From NCBI RefSeq assembly GCF_014652315.1, contig NZ_BMYO01000005.1, positions 62,001-126,000 on the forward strand: 64,000 nucleotides of DNA, written 5' to 3'. The position numbers and the translations under genes were made by a program. Below are positions 28,567 to 36,305 of this stretch, in pieces. Numbering within the stretch: position 1 is the stretch's first letter; the number at the start of each line of letters is the position of its first letter. The notes under the pieces were generated by a model. The model saw nothing but the letters and a program-made list of their open reading frames with translations. It was not told the DNA's origin and did no database searches. This DNA comes from Jeongeupia chitinilytica (lineage in GTDB: Bacteria; Pseudomonadota; Gammaproteobacteria; Burkholderiales; Chitinibacteraceae).

Positions 28567-28871
28567 TCCGACCAGCCGAAATGTTGCCGCAGCGCCGGCG
28601 TCATCCGCCCCGGCGTCCAGGCGGGTTCCCAGACCAGTTTGACGTCGATGGCGGTGCCGTCCGGCGCGATTTCGGTCAGTACATAGCGGACTTCTTCGAG
28701 GATCAGGTCGCCCATCGGGCAGGCGGCCGAGGTCATCGTCATCGTGACGGTGATCGCGGCGGTATCGATTGCTACGTCGTAGATCAGCCCGATCGCGACA
28801 ATGTCTTCGCCGACCTCGGGGTCGATGACACCGGCGAGGGCATCCATGACCTGTTCATGCGTGATTGCCAT
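28563..28871 (-). CDS. MIP18/DUF59-family Fe-S assembly factor
   Basis: A 102-residue protein of the PaaD/SufT/MIP18 family that helps insert or repair iron-sulfur clusters. The conserved pattern is VIDPEVGEDIVAIGLIYDV near the N-terminus and MTSAACPMGDLI with the active cysteine. It is the first gene of the operon with the NnrS-like gene, and an NsrR-type site lies 14-36 bases upstream. In the NO response such a factor may restore clusters that nitric oxide destroys. Confidence 0.9.
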   Translation of the reverse strand: MAITHEQVMDALAGVIDPEVGEDIVAIGLIYDVAIDTAAITVTMTMTSAACPMGDLILEEVRYVLTEIAPDGTAIDVKLVWEPAWTPGRMTPALRQHFGWSE

Positions 28872-28884
28872 CGCCGTGCCTCAT

Positions 28885-28907
28885 AAGGTGTATTTTTGAT
28901 GCATCAA
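28885..28907 (-). promoter_or_regulatory. NsrR-type operator for the Fe-S factor / NnrS-like operon
   Basis: Half-sites AAGGTGTATTT and GATGCATCAA form an imperfect 23-base inverted repeat; 18 of the 23 positions fit the NsrR consensus. It lies just upstream of the DUF59 start on the minus strand. Confidence 0.7.
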
Positions 28908-28930
28908 AATTATCACGAAGCAAAACGCAA

Positions 28931-28953
28931 AATCAATATGTAAAATACACCTT
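28931..28953 (+). promoter_or_regulatory. NsrR-type operator abutting the nsrR start codon
   Basis: The right half AAATACACCTT is strong and mirrors the left half of the neighbouring site; the left half AATCAATAT is weak. The site ends one base before the nsrR ATG, so binding here would block nsrR's own transcription. Confidence 0.6.
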
Positions 28954-29412
28954 ATGAGACTGACACGATTTTCCGATTACAGCCTGCGCGTGCTGATGTA
29001 TGCCGGGCTGGCCAGCGAGCGGCTGGTGACGATTGCCGAGCTGGCCGATGCCTACGCGATTTCATCGAACCATCTGATGAAGGTCGTGCACTTCCTTAGC
29101 CAGCACGGCTATCTGGCCACGCAGCGTGGCAAGGGCGGAGGCTTGCGGCTTGGTCGTGATCCGGCTGCGGTGAATCTGGGCGAACTGGTTCGGCTGACCG
29201 AGACCGAGGACGTGCTGGTCGAGTGCTTCGATCGCGAGCATTCGCAATGCCGGATCGGCGGCGTCTGCCGGCTGACCGGGCTGCTGCGTGATGCGCAGGA
29301 GGCGTTCTACGCCGAGCTGGGCCGCCATACGCTTGCGGACCTGCTGCAACAGCCGGCGCCGCTGGCGCGGGTGTTCGGTATCGACCCTGCCAGCATCACC
29401 CGCCGGGTTTAG
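28954..29412 (+). CDS. nsrR: Rrf2-family nitric-oxide-sensing repressor NsrR
   Basis: A 152-residue transcription repressor. The winged helix opens with MRLTRFSDYSLRVLMY, and the recognition part is ISSNHLMKVVHFLSQHGYL followed by RGKGGGLRLG. Three cysteines in ECFDREHSQC and RIGGVC are the expected iron-sulfur ligands that react with NO. No Shine-Dalgarno sequence precedes the ATG, which directly follows an NsrR-type box; a leaderless transcript is possible. The neighbours (norVW, DUF59, NnrS-like) are its likely targets. The stop overlaps the convergent sirtuin gene by four bases. Confidence 0.92.
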   Translation: MRLTRFSDYSLRVLMYAGLASERLVTIAELADAYAISSNHLMKVVHFLSQHGYLATQRGKGGGLRLGRDPAAVNLGELVRLTETEDVLVECFDREHSQCRIGGVCRLTGLLRDAQEAFYAELGRHTLADLLQQPAPLARVFGIDPASITRRV

Positions 29413-30143
29413 GCGAGCAGATCGCCAAGCCGGCGGCAGGTGTCGCCGATGCCGGCTTCGATCCGCACGTCGAACGCATGATCGAGCCGGGTTTCGGACA
29501 GGTTGATCAGCGCGGTCTGCACGCCGGCACGGCGGGCTTCCAGCGGGATCATGTTCACCGGGCCGACTTCGAGCGACGAACCCATCACGATCAGCAGATC
29601 GGCCTGCGTCGCCAGCTCGAACGCCGGTTCGATCAGCGGCACCGCTTCGCCGTACAGCACGACATCGGGCTTGATCACCATGCCGCAGCTGCGGCAGCGC
29701 GGCACGTCGTGCTGCTGCACCCAGGCGAGGTCGTGCGGAGTGTGGCAGAACAGACAGGTCGCGCCCATCAGCGAGCCGTGCATTTCCAGCACTTCGTCGC
29801 TGCCGGCCTTGTGGTGCAGGCCGTCGATGTTCTGCGTCAGCACCGACACGCGCTTGCCGTGGTTTTTCTCCAGATCGGCCAGAAAGGCATGGCCGGCGTT
29901 GGGTTGATAGCCGCCGGCCAGCTTGATCTTGAATATCTCGCGGAAGGCGGCCCAGAAGCCGGCAGCGTCGTCCATGAAGTAGTCGATCGACACCACGTCG
30001 GCAAAGCTGCGTTTGCCGGTGAACAGGCCGTTCGCCGAGCGGAAATCCGGAATGCCGGATTCGGTGCTCATGCCGGCGCCGGAGAGTACGGCGATGTGGT
30101 GGGCGTTGCGGATGTCGTCGGCGAGCTGGTCGAGGGCGGTCAT
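29409..30143 (-). CDS. cobB: NAD-dependent protein deacylase (sirtuin, CobB type)
   Basis: A 244-residue sirtuin that removes acyl groups from lysines using NAD. The motifs are all present: SGAGMSTESGIPDFRS, TQNIDGLHHKAG, HGSL with the catalytic His, four zinc cysteines in CLFC and CRSCG, and GSSLEVGPVN. The Ala at position 57-equivalent and Tyr/Arg of the desuccinylase class are not evident, so it may be mainly a deacetylase; this is uncertain. The start was placed at 30143, where the Rossmann part begins; the ribosome site is weak. The frame further upstream has no family character. Confidence 0.92.
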   Translation of the reverse strand: MTALDQLADDIRNAHHIAVLSGAGMSTESGIPDFRSANGLFTGKRSFADVVSIDYFMDDAAGFWAAFREIFKIKLAGGYQPNAGHAFLADLEKNHGKRVSVLTQNIDGLHHKAGSDEVLEMHGSLMGATCLFCHTPHDLAWVQQHDVPRCRSCGMVIKPDVVLYGEAVPLIEPAFELATQADLLIVMGSSLEVGPVNMIPLEARRAGVQTALINLSETRLDHAFDVRIEAGIGDTCRRLGDLLA

Positions 30144-30324
30144 GGTGTCGGACACATTGGAGGCGAGCGCGAAGTGTGCGCTGCCTTGGTCGTGACGGCA
30201 ACGCTGATGCGACAGGGCGGCTGGCAGCGTTTGAAACGGTCGTATCATCGCGTGCCCGCATCGGCGCCTTGATCTCGCTGTGCAATGCTGGCGGGACAAT
30301 TCCAACAAGGAAAGAGGACGAGAC

Positions 30325-30798
30325 ATGGCCCGCAGCAACGCGATCCTGAGCCTGTGGCAGCGGTGTACCCGGCTCCCCGCCGGGCGCTGGCTGTTTTCGA
30401 GGCTGGTGTGCTTCAAGGCGCCGTACTTCGGTTCGATCTCGCCGCGTTTCGAGCGGCTCGAGGCGGGTCGCTGCGAGTTGCACATTGCCAAACGCCGCAA
30501 GGTGCTCAACCACATCGGTACCGTGCATGCGATCGCCATGTGCAATATGGCCGAGCTGGCGGCCGGAACGATGACCGATGTCACGATCCCGGCCACGCAC
30601 CGCTGGATTCCGAAGGGCATGCAGGTCGATTACCTGAAGAGGGCGGAAACCGGGCTGCGTGCGATCGCGACGGTGATGCAGCCGCCAGTGTGGGGCGACG
30701 GGCAGGACCTGCCGGTCAGTGTCGACGTGATCGACGCGGCCGGTCAGGTTGTGGTGCGCGCGACCATCACGATGTGGGTGTCGGCGAAGAAGCGCTGA
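30325..30798 (+). CDS. DUF4442 hotdog-fold protein
   Basis: A 157-residue protein of the DUF4442 hotdog family, acyl-thioesterase-like. GSISPRFERLEAGRCEL and NHIGTVHAIAMCNMAELAAG are the recognisable blocks. AGAGGA precedes ATG 30325. It overlaps the 3' end of the convergent transporter gene by 32 bases. The substrate is unknown. Confidence 0.8.
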   Translation: MARSNAILSLWQRCTRLPAGRWLFSRLVCFKAPYFGSISPRFERLEAGRCELHIAKRRKVLNHIGTVHAIAMCNMAELAAGTMTDVTIPATHRWIPKGMQVDYLKRAETGLRAIATVMQPPVWGDGQDLPVSVDVIDAAGQVVVRATITMWVSAKKR

Positions 30799-31699
30799 TC
30801 CCGCTGCGGCGCTGGCGGGCCAGCGTCATTGCACTGTGACTGCAGGTCAGCATCACGGCGATCCAGATCGGTACATAGGTGCCGAGGCCGTCTGCGCTGA
30901 ACGGTTCGGCGAGGAACAGCAGCGAAATGACGAACAGCAGCACCGGTTCGACGTAGCCGAGGATGCCCAGCAGGCTGATCGGCAACAGTTTGCTGGCGCC
31001 GAGGTAACAGGCAAAAGCGATCGCCGTCATTGCGCCGAGGCAGGGCAGCAGCAGCCACAGTCGGGGCGTCGTGTGCAGGGCATCGGTGGCCGGCGGGTGG
31101 GTGACGATCAGCCACGCTGCAAATGGCAGGATCACCAGTGTTTCGAGCAGGAAGCCGCTGACCGGATCGAGCCGGACTGCGCGGCGCAGCATCAGGTAGG
31201 GCGGATAGCCGAGCGCGGTGACCAGCGTGACCCACGAAAACGCCCGTGTCAGCCACAGCTCGTGCAGCACGCCGGCACAGGCAAAGGCAACGGCCAGCCA
31301 CTGCAGCCGGCTGGGGCGCTCGCCGTAGAAGATGAACCCGACCAGCACCATCACCAGCGGCAGCAGGAAGTAGCCGAGCGTGACCTCGAGCAGCCGGCCT
31401 TCGAGCGGTGCCCACATGAACAGCCATTGCTGCACGCCGAGCAGAAAGCCGCCCAACGGCAACGCCAGCCACAGCACCGGTTCGCGGCGCAGGCGGGCTG
31501 CGGTCGCGGCAAACTTGGGCCAGTGACGCAGCAGCGATACGACGACGATCATGCCGGGTACCGTCCAGACGATGCGCCAGGCAAAAATCTCCAGTCCGGT
31601 CAGCGGCAGCAGCAGGGTGGTAAACCAGCCGAGTACGGCGAACACGACCGACGCGACGACGGACAGCAGTACGCCCTGGCCGGACAGCGGATTGCTCAT
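30767..31699 (-). CDS. EamA-family transporter (RarD-like)
   Basis: A ten-helix drug/metabolite transporter of 310 residues with two EamA repeats. The N-terminal half contains FAVLGWFTTLLLPLTGLEIF and FAWRIVWT, as in RarD; the second repeat has LLGILGYVEPVLLFVISLL. A second protein of this group lies at 51023-51898. The substrate is unknown. It is monocistronic. Confidence 0.85.
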   Translation of the reverse strand: MSNPLSGQGVLLSVVASVVFAVLGWFTTLLLPLTGLEIFAWRIVWTVPGMIVVVSLLRHWPKFAATAARLRREPVLWLALPLGGFLLGVQQWLFMWAPLEGRLLEVTLGYFLLPLVMVLVGFIFYGERPSRLQWLAVAFACAGVLHELWLTRAFSWVTLVTALGYPPYLMLRRAVRLDPVSGFLLETLVILPFAAWLIVTHPPATDALHTTPRLWLLLPCLGAMTAIAFACYLGASKLLPISLLGILGYVEPVLLFVISLLFLAEPFSADGLGTYVPIWIAVMLTCSHSAMTLARQRRSGISASSPTPTS

Positions 31700-31860
31700 G
31701 ATTGATTCATATCTTTATCGTTGTCGCGTCGATCTTAGCACCGCGGCGAATCGCGGCCGTTGCGGCTTTCCTCTATGCAGGCGTGTTGCAGGACGGGGCG
31801 CCCATGACGTCCCGGATGGCAACGCGTATCCTTGCCGGACACGCCATTGAGGAAGCCGCC

Positions 31861-32196
31861 ATGCAAAAGCAATTCAAACTCGACAAGACCCAGCTCCGCG
31901 AACTTGCCCCCGGGCATGGCCTGTGCGTCGTCAGCGACATGATCACGGTCGACGGCCACGGTGTCGGCTTCATGTACCGCGAGGAGCCCGAGGATGCCGA
32001 AGACAGCGGCTGGCGTTTCCTCTCCGGGCTGGAAACCGACAGCTACATCGACAACAGCAAGAACTTTGCCGTCGTCGACGTCAACATCGTTGCCAACTAC
32101 GACGAAGCGATCATTCCGCTGCTCGACTCGCCGGTCGGTGCCGAGTTCGACAAGGCCGAGGACGGCGAAACCTTCCTCGACGCCAACGCGCCTTGA
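31861..32196 (+). CDS. DUF2185 protein (Imm33-like)
   Basis: A 111-residue acidic soluble protein. The DUF2185 pattern is clear: VVSDMITVDGHGVGFMYREE, then DSGWRFLSGLE and VDVNIVANYDEAIIPLLD. In some genomes this domain acts as an immunity protein against polymorphic toxins, and elsewhere it stands alone; no toxin gene is nearby here. ATG 31861 follows GGAAGCC; the earlier in-frame starts lack a site. arfB follows after 28 bases. Confidence 0.82.
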   Translation: MQKQFKLDKTQLRELAPGHGLCVVSDMITVDGHGVGFMYREEPEDAEDSGWRFLSGLETDSYIDNSKNFAVVDVNIVANYDEAIIPLLDSPVGAEFDKAEDGETFLDANAP

Positions 32197-32224
32197 GTTG
32201 CCGGGTTGAACCGGGCGTGATCCG

Positions 32225-32620
32225 GTGATCACCGTACGCGAGGAGGAAGTCGAGTTCAGTGCGATCCGTGCTCAGGGGGCGGGTGGCCAGAACGTCAACA
32301 AGGTGTCGAGCGCGGTGCACCTGCGCTTCGACATCAGGGCATCGTCACTGCCCGATTTCATCAAGGAACGCCTTCTTGCACTGAACGACACGCGGATCAG
32401 CAAGGACGGCGTGGTCGTGATCAAGGCGCAGCAATCGCGCAGCCAGGAGCAGAACCGGCTTGATGCGCTGGTGCGGCTGCAGGCGCTGGTCGACAGCGTT
32501 GCGCACGTCGCCAGAACGCGGCGGGCGACCAAGCCGACCTACGGTTCGCAGAAGCGCCGGCTGGAAAAGAAAACCCAGCGTGGCTCGATCAAGGCATTGC
32601 GCGGCAAGGTCGTCGACTAG
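32225..32620 (+). CDS. arfB: alternative ribosome-rescue factor B (ArfB/YaeJ)
   Basis: A 131-residue peptidyl-tRNA hydrolase that frees stalled ribosomes without a stop codon. The catalytic GGQ sits in RAQGAGGQNVNKV near the N-terminus, and the Lys/Arg-rich tail (PTYGSQKRRLEKKTQRGS) inserts into the empty mRNA channel. The start is GTG 32225. The preceding DUF2185 gene probably shares its transcript. Confidence 0.94.
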   Translation: MITVREEEVEFSAIRAQGAGGQNVNKVSSAVHLRFDIRASSLPDFIKERLLALNDTRISKDGVVVIKAQQSRSQEQNRLDALVRLQALVDSVAHVARTRRATKPTYGSQKRRLEKKTQRGSIKALRGKVVD

Positions 32621-32650
32621 CGCGCTGCTCGAGCCGCCATCTGGTGGTGT

Positions 32651-32857
32651 TCAGTCGACGCGGAAACCGACCTTGAGCGTGACCTGCCAGTGGCCGACCT
32701 TGCCGTCGACGATGTGGCCACGCGTTCCGGTGACTTCGAACCAGTCCATGTGCTTGATGGTTTGCGCGGCCTTGGCGATGGCGTTGCGGATTGCGTCGTC
32801 GCAGCTCTGGGTGGACGAGCCGACCAGCTCGACCATTTTGTAGACGTGCTCGCTCAT
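32651..32857 (-). CDS. dodecin (flavin-binding)
   Basis: A 68-residue protein that forms dodecamers storing riboflavin or FMN. The complete family pattern is present: MSEHVYKMVELVGSSTQS, then AIAKAAQTIKHMDWFEV with the flavin-stacking Trp, and GHWQVTLKVGFRVD. It is a separate minus-strand gene with a gap of about 110 bases from the csp gene. GGGAGA precedes the start. Confidence 0.93.
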   Translation of the reverse strand: MSEHVYKMVELVGSSTQSCDDAIRNAIAKAAQTIKHMDWFEVTGTRGHIVDGKVGHWQVTLKVGFRVD

Positions 32858-32913
32858 GCTGATTCTCCCGGGGTGCAGATTTCAGCATAGCTTCGTGCAT
32901 CGGCGGCGGGCAC

Positions 32914-32941
32914 AAAAAAGCCCGGCGGCGCCGGGCTTTTT
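32914..32941. terminator. bidirectional terminator downstream of csp
   Basis: Arms AGCCCGGC (32919-32926) and GCCGGGCT (32930-32937) with loop GGC, flanked by A5 on the left and T5 on the right. It ends the csp transcript on the minus strand. Confidence 0.9.
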
Positions 32942-32968
32942 CAGATTGCGACCGGAGTCGCGATCAAC

Positions 32969-33172
32969 TTAAGCAGCCTTGATGTTCGAGGCTTGCTTGC
33001 CCTTCGGGCCGGTGGTGACATCGAAGGTCACGCGCTGGCCTTCGGCCAGGGTCTTGAAACCGTTCGATTGAATTTGCGAGAAGTGCGCGAACAGGTCGTC
33101 GCCGCCTTCGTCCGGGGTGATGAAGCCGAAGCCCTTGGAGTCATTGAACCACTTAACGGTACCGGTAGCCAT
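32969..33172 (-). CDS. cold-shock-domain protein (CspA family)
   Basis: A 67-residue single-stranded RNA/DNA chaperone. MATGTVKWFNDSKGFGFI holds RNP1 (KGFGFI), and DDLFAHFSQI holds RNP2 (LFAHF). The ribosome site AAGGGA is 13 bases before the ATG and can pair with a complementary octamer further up the leader (33238-33245). A promoter-like TTGCAC-N17-TAAAAA gives a leader of about 140 bases, similar in length to the regulated cspA leader. A terminator follows. Confidence 0.95.
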   Translation of the reverse strand: MATGTVKWFNDSKGFGFITPDEGGDDLFAHFSQIQSNGFKTLAEGQRVTFDVTTGPKGKQASNIKAA

Positions 33173-33178
33173 GAGAAT

Positions 33179-33245
33179 ATCCCTTGCTTGAAACAGGTGT
33201 TGATGAAAAACGGGCGAGGCCCGGGGTGCACGGAAATCAAGGGAT
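33179..33245 (-). promoter_or_regulatory. structured leader of csp: Shine-Dalgarno-masking pair and terminator-like hairpin
   Basis: On the csp mRNA the octamer ATCCCTTG (33245-33238) is an exact complement of CAAGGGAT (33186-33179), which contains the Shine-Dalgarno. Between them, CGGGC/GCCCG (33223-33211, loop of three) is followed by five U (33210-33206), like a small terminator. Together these could switch csp expression with temperature or by transcription attenuation. No direct evidence beyond complementarity. Confidence 0.5.
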
Positions 33246-33320
33246 GTGGGGAGATACGAGGTACTGCCAGAGGCACTACGGATACCGACAACGTCACTAC
33301 TTGAAAATCCTGCGATTGCC

Positions 33321-33349
33321 TTTTTACGCCCGTTTTGCAAGGGGTGCAA
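33321..33349 (-). promoter_or_regulatory. candidate csp promoter
   Basis: On the minus strand TTGCAC (33349-33344) is followed after 17 bases by TAAAAA (33326-33321). The implied transcript start near 33314 gives a leader of about 140 bases. Confidence 0.45.
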
Positions 33350-33633
33350 GCGGAATTTGCGCGTCTGTTTGTTGTATATGACAAATGGTTGGTTCGGCTG
33401 TTGCGTATGCCGCCACCGGTGATATTCCCTTGGCAATTCCGGCGACATTGCCGGGCCCGGACGCGGTGGAGCGCGTACAATGGCTGCTTGCCTTCCCGAG
33501 GGCCGACCCATGCATTGGGTTTGAGCCGGCCCGATTTTCCCCTTCTATCGTCATCCCGGTCCGCCCTGCGTGCAGGTGCGGTGCTGCAGCATTGCCGGTG
33601 CAAGGGCTCATCCCCGCTTTACAAAGGAACATC

Positions 33634-33891
33634 ATGGCCAAGGAAGATTCGATCGAATTCGAAGGTGTCGTACTCGAAGTGCTCCCGGATACGCGTTTCC
33701 GCATCGAGCTCAGCAACGGCGTGAACATTTCGGCCTACGCGTCGGGCAAGATGCGCAAGCACCACATCCGGATCCTTGCCGGAGACCGCGTCACGGTGGA
33801 AATGTCGCCGTACGACCTGACCAAGGGGCGGGTCAGCTTTCGCCACAAGGATGCCAACGCACCGGCTGCATCGTCGTTCCGTCGGCGCTGA
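33634..33891 (+). CDS. infA: translation initiation factor IF-1 (extended paralogue)
   Basis: An S1-fold protein of 85 residues that binds the ribosomal A site at initiation. MAKEDSIEFEGVVLEVLPDTRF and SGKMRKHHIRILAGDRV match IF-1. It has a C-terminal extension (DANAPAASSFRRR) past the usual 72 residues. Betaproteobacteria often carry such a second copy outside the ribosomal-protein cluster, and no ribosomal protein gene is nearby here. AAAGGA precedes ATG 33634. It is divergent from csp, with 460 bases between, and is followed by a Nudix gene after six bases. Confidence 0.92.
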   Translation: MAKEDSIEFEGVVLEVLPDTRFRIELSNGVNISAYASGKMRKHHIRILAGDRVTVEMSPYDLTKGRVSFRHKDANAPAASSFRRR

Positions 33892-33897
33892 TTTTGC

Positions 33898-34347
33898 ATG
33901 GGTACCGATCCGATCCGCGTGGTGGCGCTGGCCGTGGTCCGTGACGGCAAGCTGCTGACTGTGCGCAAGCGGGGTACCGAACGCTTCATGCTGCCCGGAG
34001 GTAAACCGGAAATGGGCGAACCCGAGGTCGTAACGCTGGCGCGCGAAGTGGCCGAGGAGCTCTGCTGTAGCGTCCGTTCGGCCACGCTGCTCGGCGAGTT
34101 CGCGGCCGCCGCCGCCAACGAGCCCGGCCGGCAGGTGCATGCCCGGGTATTCCGCGGCGACATCAGCGGCGAATTGTCGCTTGCGGCCGAGATCGAGGCG
34201 GTGCACTGGCTGGACCTTGCGCGTGCGCCCACGGTGCCGTTGGCGCCACTGTTGCAGCAGCACGTTCTGCCGGTGCTGCTCGACGACGCGCCGCTTCGGT
34301 CCCGACCGCCGAAAGCGGTGGCTGTACATTTTAAATGTAGCGACTGA
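33898..34347 (+). CDS. Nudix hydrolase
   Basis: A 149-residue pyrophosphohydrolase of nucleoside-diphosphate derivatives. The Nudix box fits G-x5-E-x7-REUxEE: it starts GGKPEMGE and ends REVAEEL. The substrate is unknown. The gene begins six bases after infA and is probably co-transcribed. The C-terminal 30 residues are variable. Confidence 0.9.
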   Translation: MGTDPIRVVALAVVRDGKLLTVRKRGTERFMLPGGKPEMGEPEVVTLAREVAEELCCSVRSATLLGEFAAAAANEPGRQVHARVFRGDISGELSLAAEIEAVHWLDLARAPTVPLAPLLQQHVLPVLLDDAPLRSRPPKAVAVHFKCSD

Positions 34348-34424
34348 CGGAACCTGCGCCGCGTTGCTGCGGACACACCCGATGCTGGCCTTCATCCGGG
34401 AAGGCCGATTTCGGAGGACCGCCC

Positions 34425-34838
34425 ATGACGCGCATGCCACGCCAGTTGATCCAGACCGCCCTCGTTGTTTCACTTGCCACGCCGGTTGCTGCACTGGCCG
34501 GCCCGCTGCCGGACGTACAGCATTCGGTCGCCGGCGTTGCCTACCTCAGTGGCGGAGTCGGCGACGAGGAGGCCAGCGCGATCCGTGCCGCAGCCGGTGA
34601 TTACAACGTCCGGCTGATGATGACCGGCAAGCAGGGCCAGTATCTGGCCAACGCGACGGTCCAGGTGCTGGATGCCAAAGGCAAGCCGGTCGTCGATGCC
34701 GTGGCCAGCGGGCCGTACTTCTACATGAAACTCAAGCCTGGCCGCTATCAGCTGATCGCAACGCTGGACGAGCGGCCGCAACAGCGCATGCTGCAGGTCG
34801 GCAAGCAAGGCAGCCGCAGCCTTCACCTGACCTGGTAA
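34425..34838 (+). CDS. secreted carboxypeptidase-regulatory-like protein
   Basis: A 137-residue exported protein. A signal peptide (to about residue 25, VAALAGP) is followed by a domain with the pattern NATVQVLDAKGKPVVDAV ... GPYFYMKLKPGRYQL, as in carboxypeptidase-regulatory-like folds. The fold is a beta sandwich, often in envelope proteins. The function is unknown. GGAGG at 34415 precedes the start. Confidence 0.7.
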   Translation: MTRMPRQLIQTALVVSLATPVAALAGPLPDVQHSVAGVAYLSGGVGDEEASAIRAAAGDYNVRLMMTGKQGQYLANATVQVLDAKGKPVVDAVASGPYFYMKLKPGRYQLIATLDERPQQRMLQVGKQGSRSLHLTW

Positions 34839-34908
34839 TACCGGCGGCAGGCTTGCCGCCATCGGGCCGGGCGCCGACAATCCGGCATCGTCCGACTGCC
34901 GTCCGCCC

Positions 34909-36249
34909 ATGTCCGCGTCACTGCCTGCCGTTACCGATTCCGCCGCCTGGCACCGCCGCGTCCTGCGTCTGGCGGTGCCGGTGGTTCTCGCCAATCTGAC
35001 CCAGCCGCTGATGTCGGCGGTCGACACCGCCGTTGCCGGGCATCTGCCCGATCCGGCGTATCTCGGCGGTGTTGCGCTCGGCGGGCTGCTGCTCAATTTC
35101 GTCTTCTGGGGCTTCGGTTTCCTGCGCATGGGGACGACCGGACTGGTGGCGCAGGCGCACGGTGCCGGTGATGCCGAGGCGCTTCGGGCGACGCTGGCGC
35201 GAGCGCTGCTGCTGGCCTTCGGACTCGGTGCTGCACTGCTGTTGCTCAAGCCCCTGTTGCTGGGCGTCGGTCTTGCCGCGCTCGGCGGCAGTGCCGAGGT
35301 GCAATCGCATGCCGCTGCCTATGCCGGTGCGCGGATCTGGGCTGCGCCGTTTGCGCTCGGCAATTACGTCGTGCTCGGCTTCCTGCTGGGCACGCAGCAG
35401 GTGCGGCTGGCGCTGGGGCTGCAGATCTGGATCAACCTCGTCAATGCGGCCGCGGTGTTCGGCTATGTCTACGGGCTGGATGCCGGCGTGGCCGGCATCG
35501 GCGCAGCCACGGCGACCGCGGACGTACTCGGCTTTCTGGCTGGCGCCATGCTGCTGTGGCGCCATGTGCGCGGTGCAAGCCGTGCAGTGATTGTTGACCG
35601 TGGTGCGCTGTGGCGGCTGGTCGCGATCAATCGTGACATTTTCATCCGTACGATCTGCCTGCTGTTCGGCTTTGCATGGTTTGCCCGCGCCGGTGCGGCG
35701 CAAGGCGATGCCGTGCTTGCCGCCAATGCGCTGCTGCTGAATTTCCAGACCTTCATGGCCTACGGGCTCGACGGCTTCGCCCACGCGGCCGAGGCGCTGG
35801 CCGGGTCCGCAGTCGGTGCTCAAAGGCGGGATGCGCTGAAGCAGACGGTCAGGGTGACGCTGATCTGGTCGCTGGGCGTGGCAGCGGTGTTTTCGCTTGT
35901 CTACGCCGCATTCGGCCCGTTCATCGTGCGCCTGTTGACCGATCAGGCGGCGGTGCGCGATGTGGCCTTGCATTACCTGCCGTGGGTGGTGGTGGCGCCG
36001 CTGCTGTCGGCCTGGGGCTTTCTGTTCGATGGCATCTTTATTGGCGCGACGCGCACCGGTGCACTGATGCGCTGCATGTTGTGGTCGCTCGGCGGTTTTG
36101 CCGTCGCCGTGACGCTGTTGCCGCCGGTACTCGGCAATCATGGTTTGTGGCTGGCGTTCAGCGTACTGATGCTGCTGCGGGGCGTCACGCTGGCACTGGC
36201 GCTGCCGTCGTTGCTGCGCGCCGTTGGCGCGGCGGAAAGAGCGCGCTAG
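34909..36249 (+). CDS. MATE-family efflux pump (DinF-like)
   Basis: A twelve-helix exporter of 446 residues. The N-terminal half contains LAVPVVLANLTQPLMSAVDTA and a G-L-R-M-G-T-T-G-like FGFLRMGTTGLVAQA, typical of DinF/NorM. Drug/cation antiport is expected; the substrate is unknown. It is preceded by the carboxypeptidase-like gene, and the metalloprotease gene follows after 56 bases. There is no lexA box that I can see. Confidence 0.9.
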   Translation: MSASLPAVTDSAAWHRRVLRLAVPVVLANLTQPLMSAVDTAVAGHLPDPAYLGGVALGGLLLNFVFWGFGFLRMGTTGLVAQAHGAGDAEALRATLARALLLAFGLGAALLLLKPLLLGVGLAALGGSAEVQSHAAAYAGARIWAAPFALGNYVVLGFLLGTQQVRLALGLQIWINLVNAAAVFGYVYGLDAGVAGIGAATATADVLGFLAGAMLLWRHVRGASRAVIVDRGALWRLVAINRDIFIRTICLLFGFAWFARAGAAQGDAVLAANALLLNFQTFMAYGLDGFAHAAEALAGSAVGAQRRDALKQTVRVTLIWSLGVAAVFSLVYAAFGPFIVRLLTDQAAVRDVALHYLPWVVVAPLLSAWGFLFDGIFIGATRTGALMRCMLWSLGGFAVAVTLLPPVLGNHGLWLAFSVLMLLRGVTLALALPSLLRAVGAAERAR

Positions 36250-36305
36250 CCGGTTCGACGCTATTTTGAATCAGGCCGGTGTCTTGAACTGGCGGGGAGA
36301 GCAAG

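Larger units (their letters stand above)
33173..33633. other. divergent intergenic region between csp and infA
   Basis: This 460-base gap holds the csp promoter and leader described separately (33179-33349) and the unseen promoter of infA. Open frames here have no ribosome site or family character. AT-rich sequence near 33360-33400 may hold further promoter parts. Confidence 0.5.
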
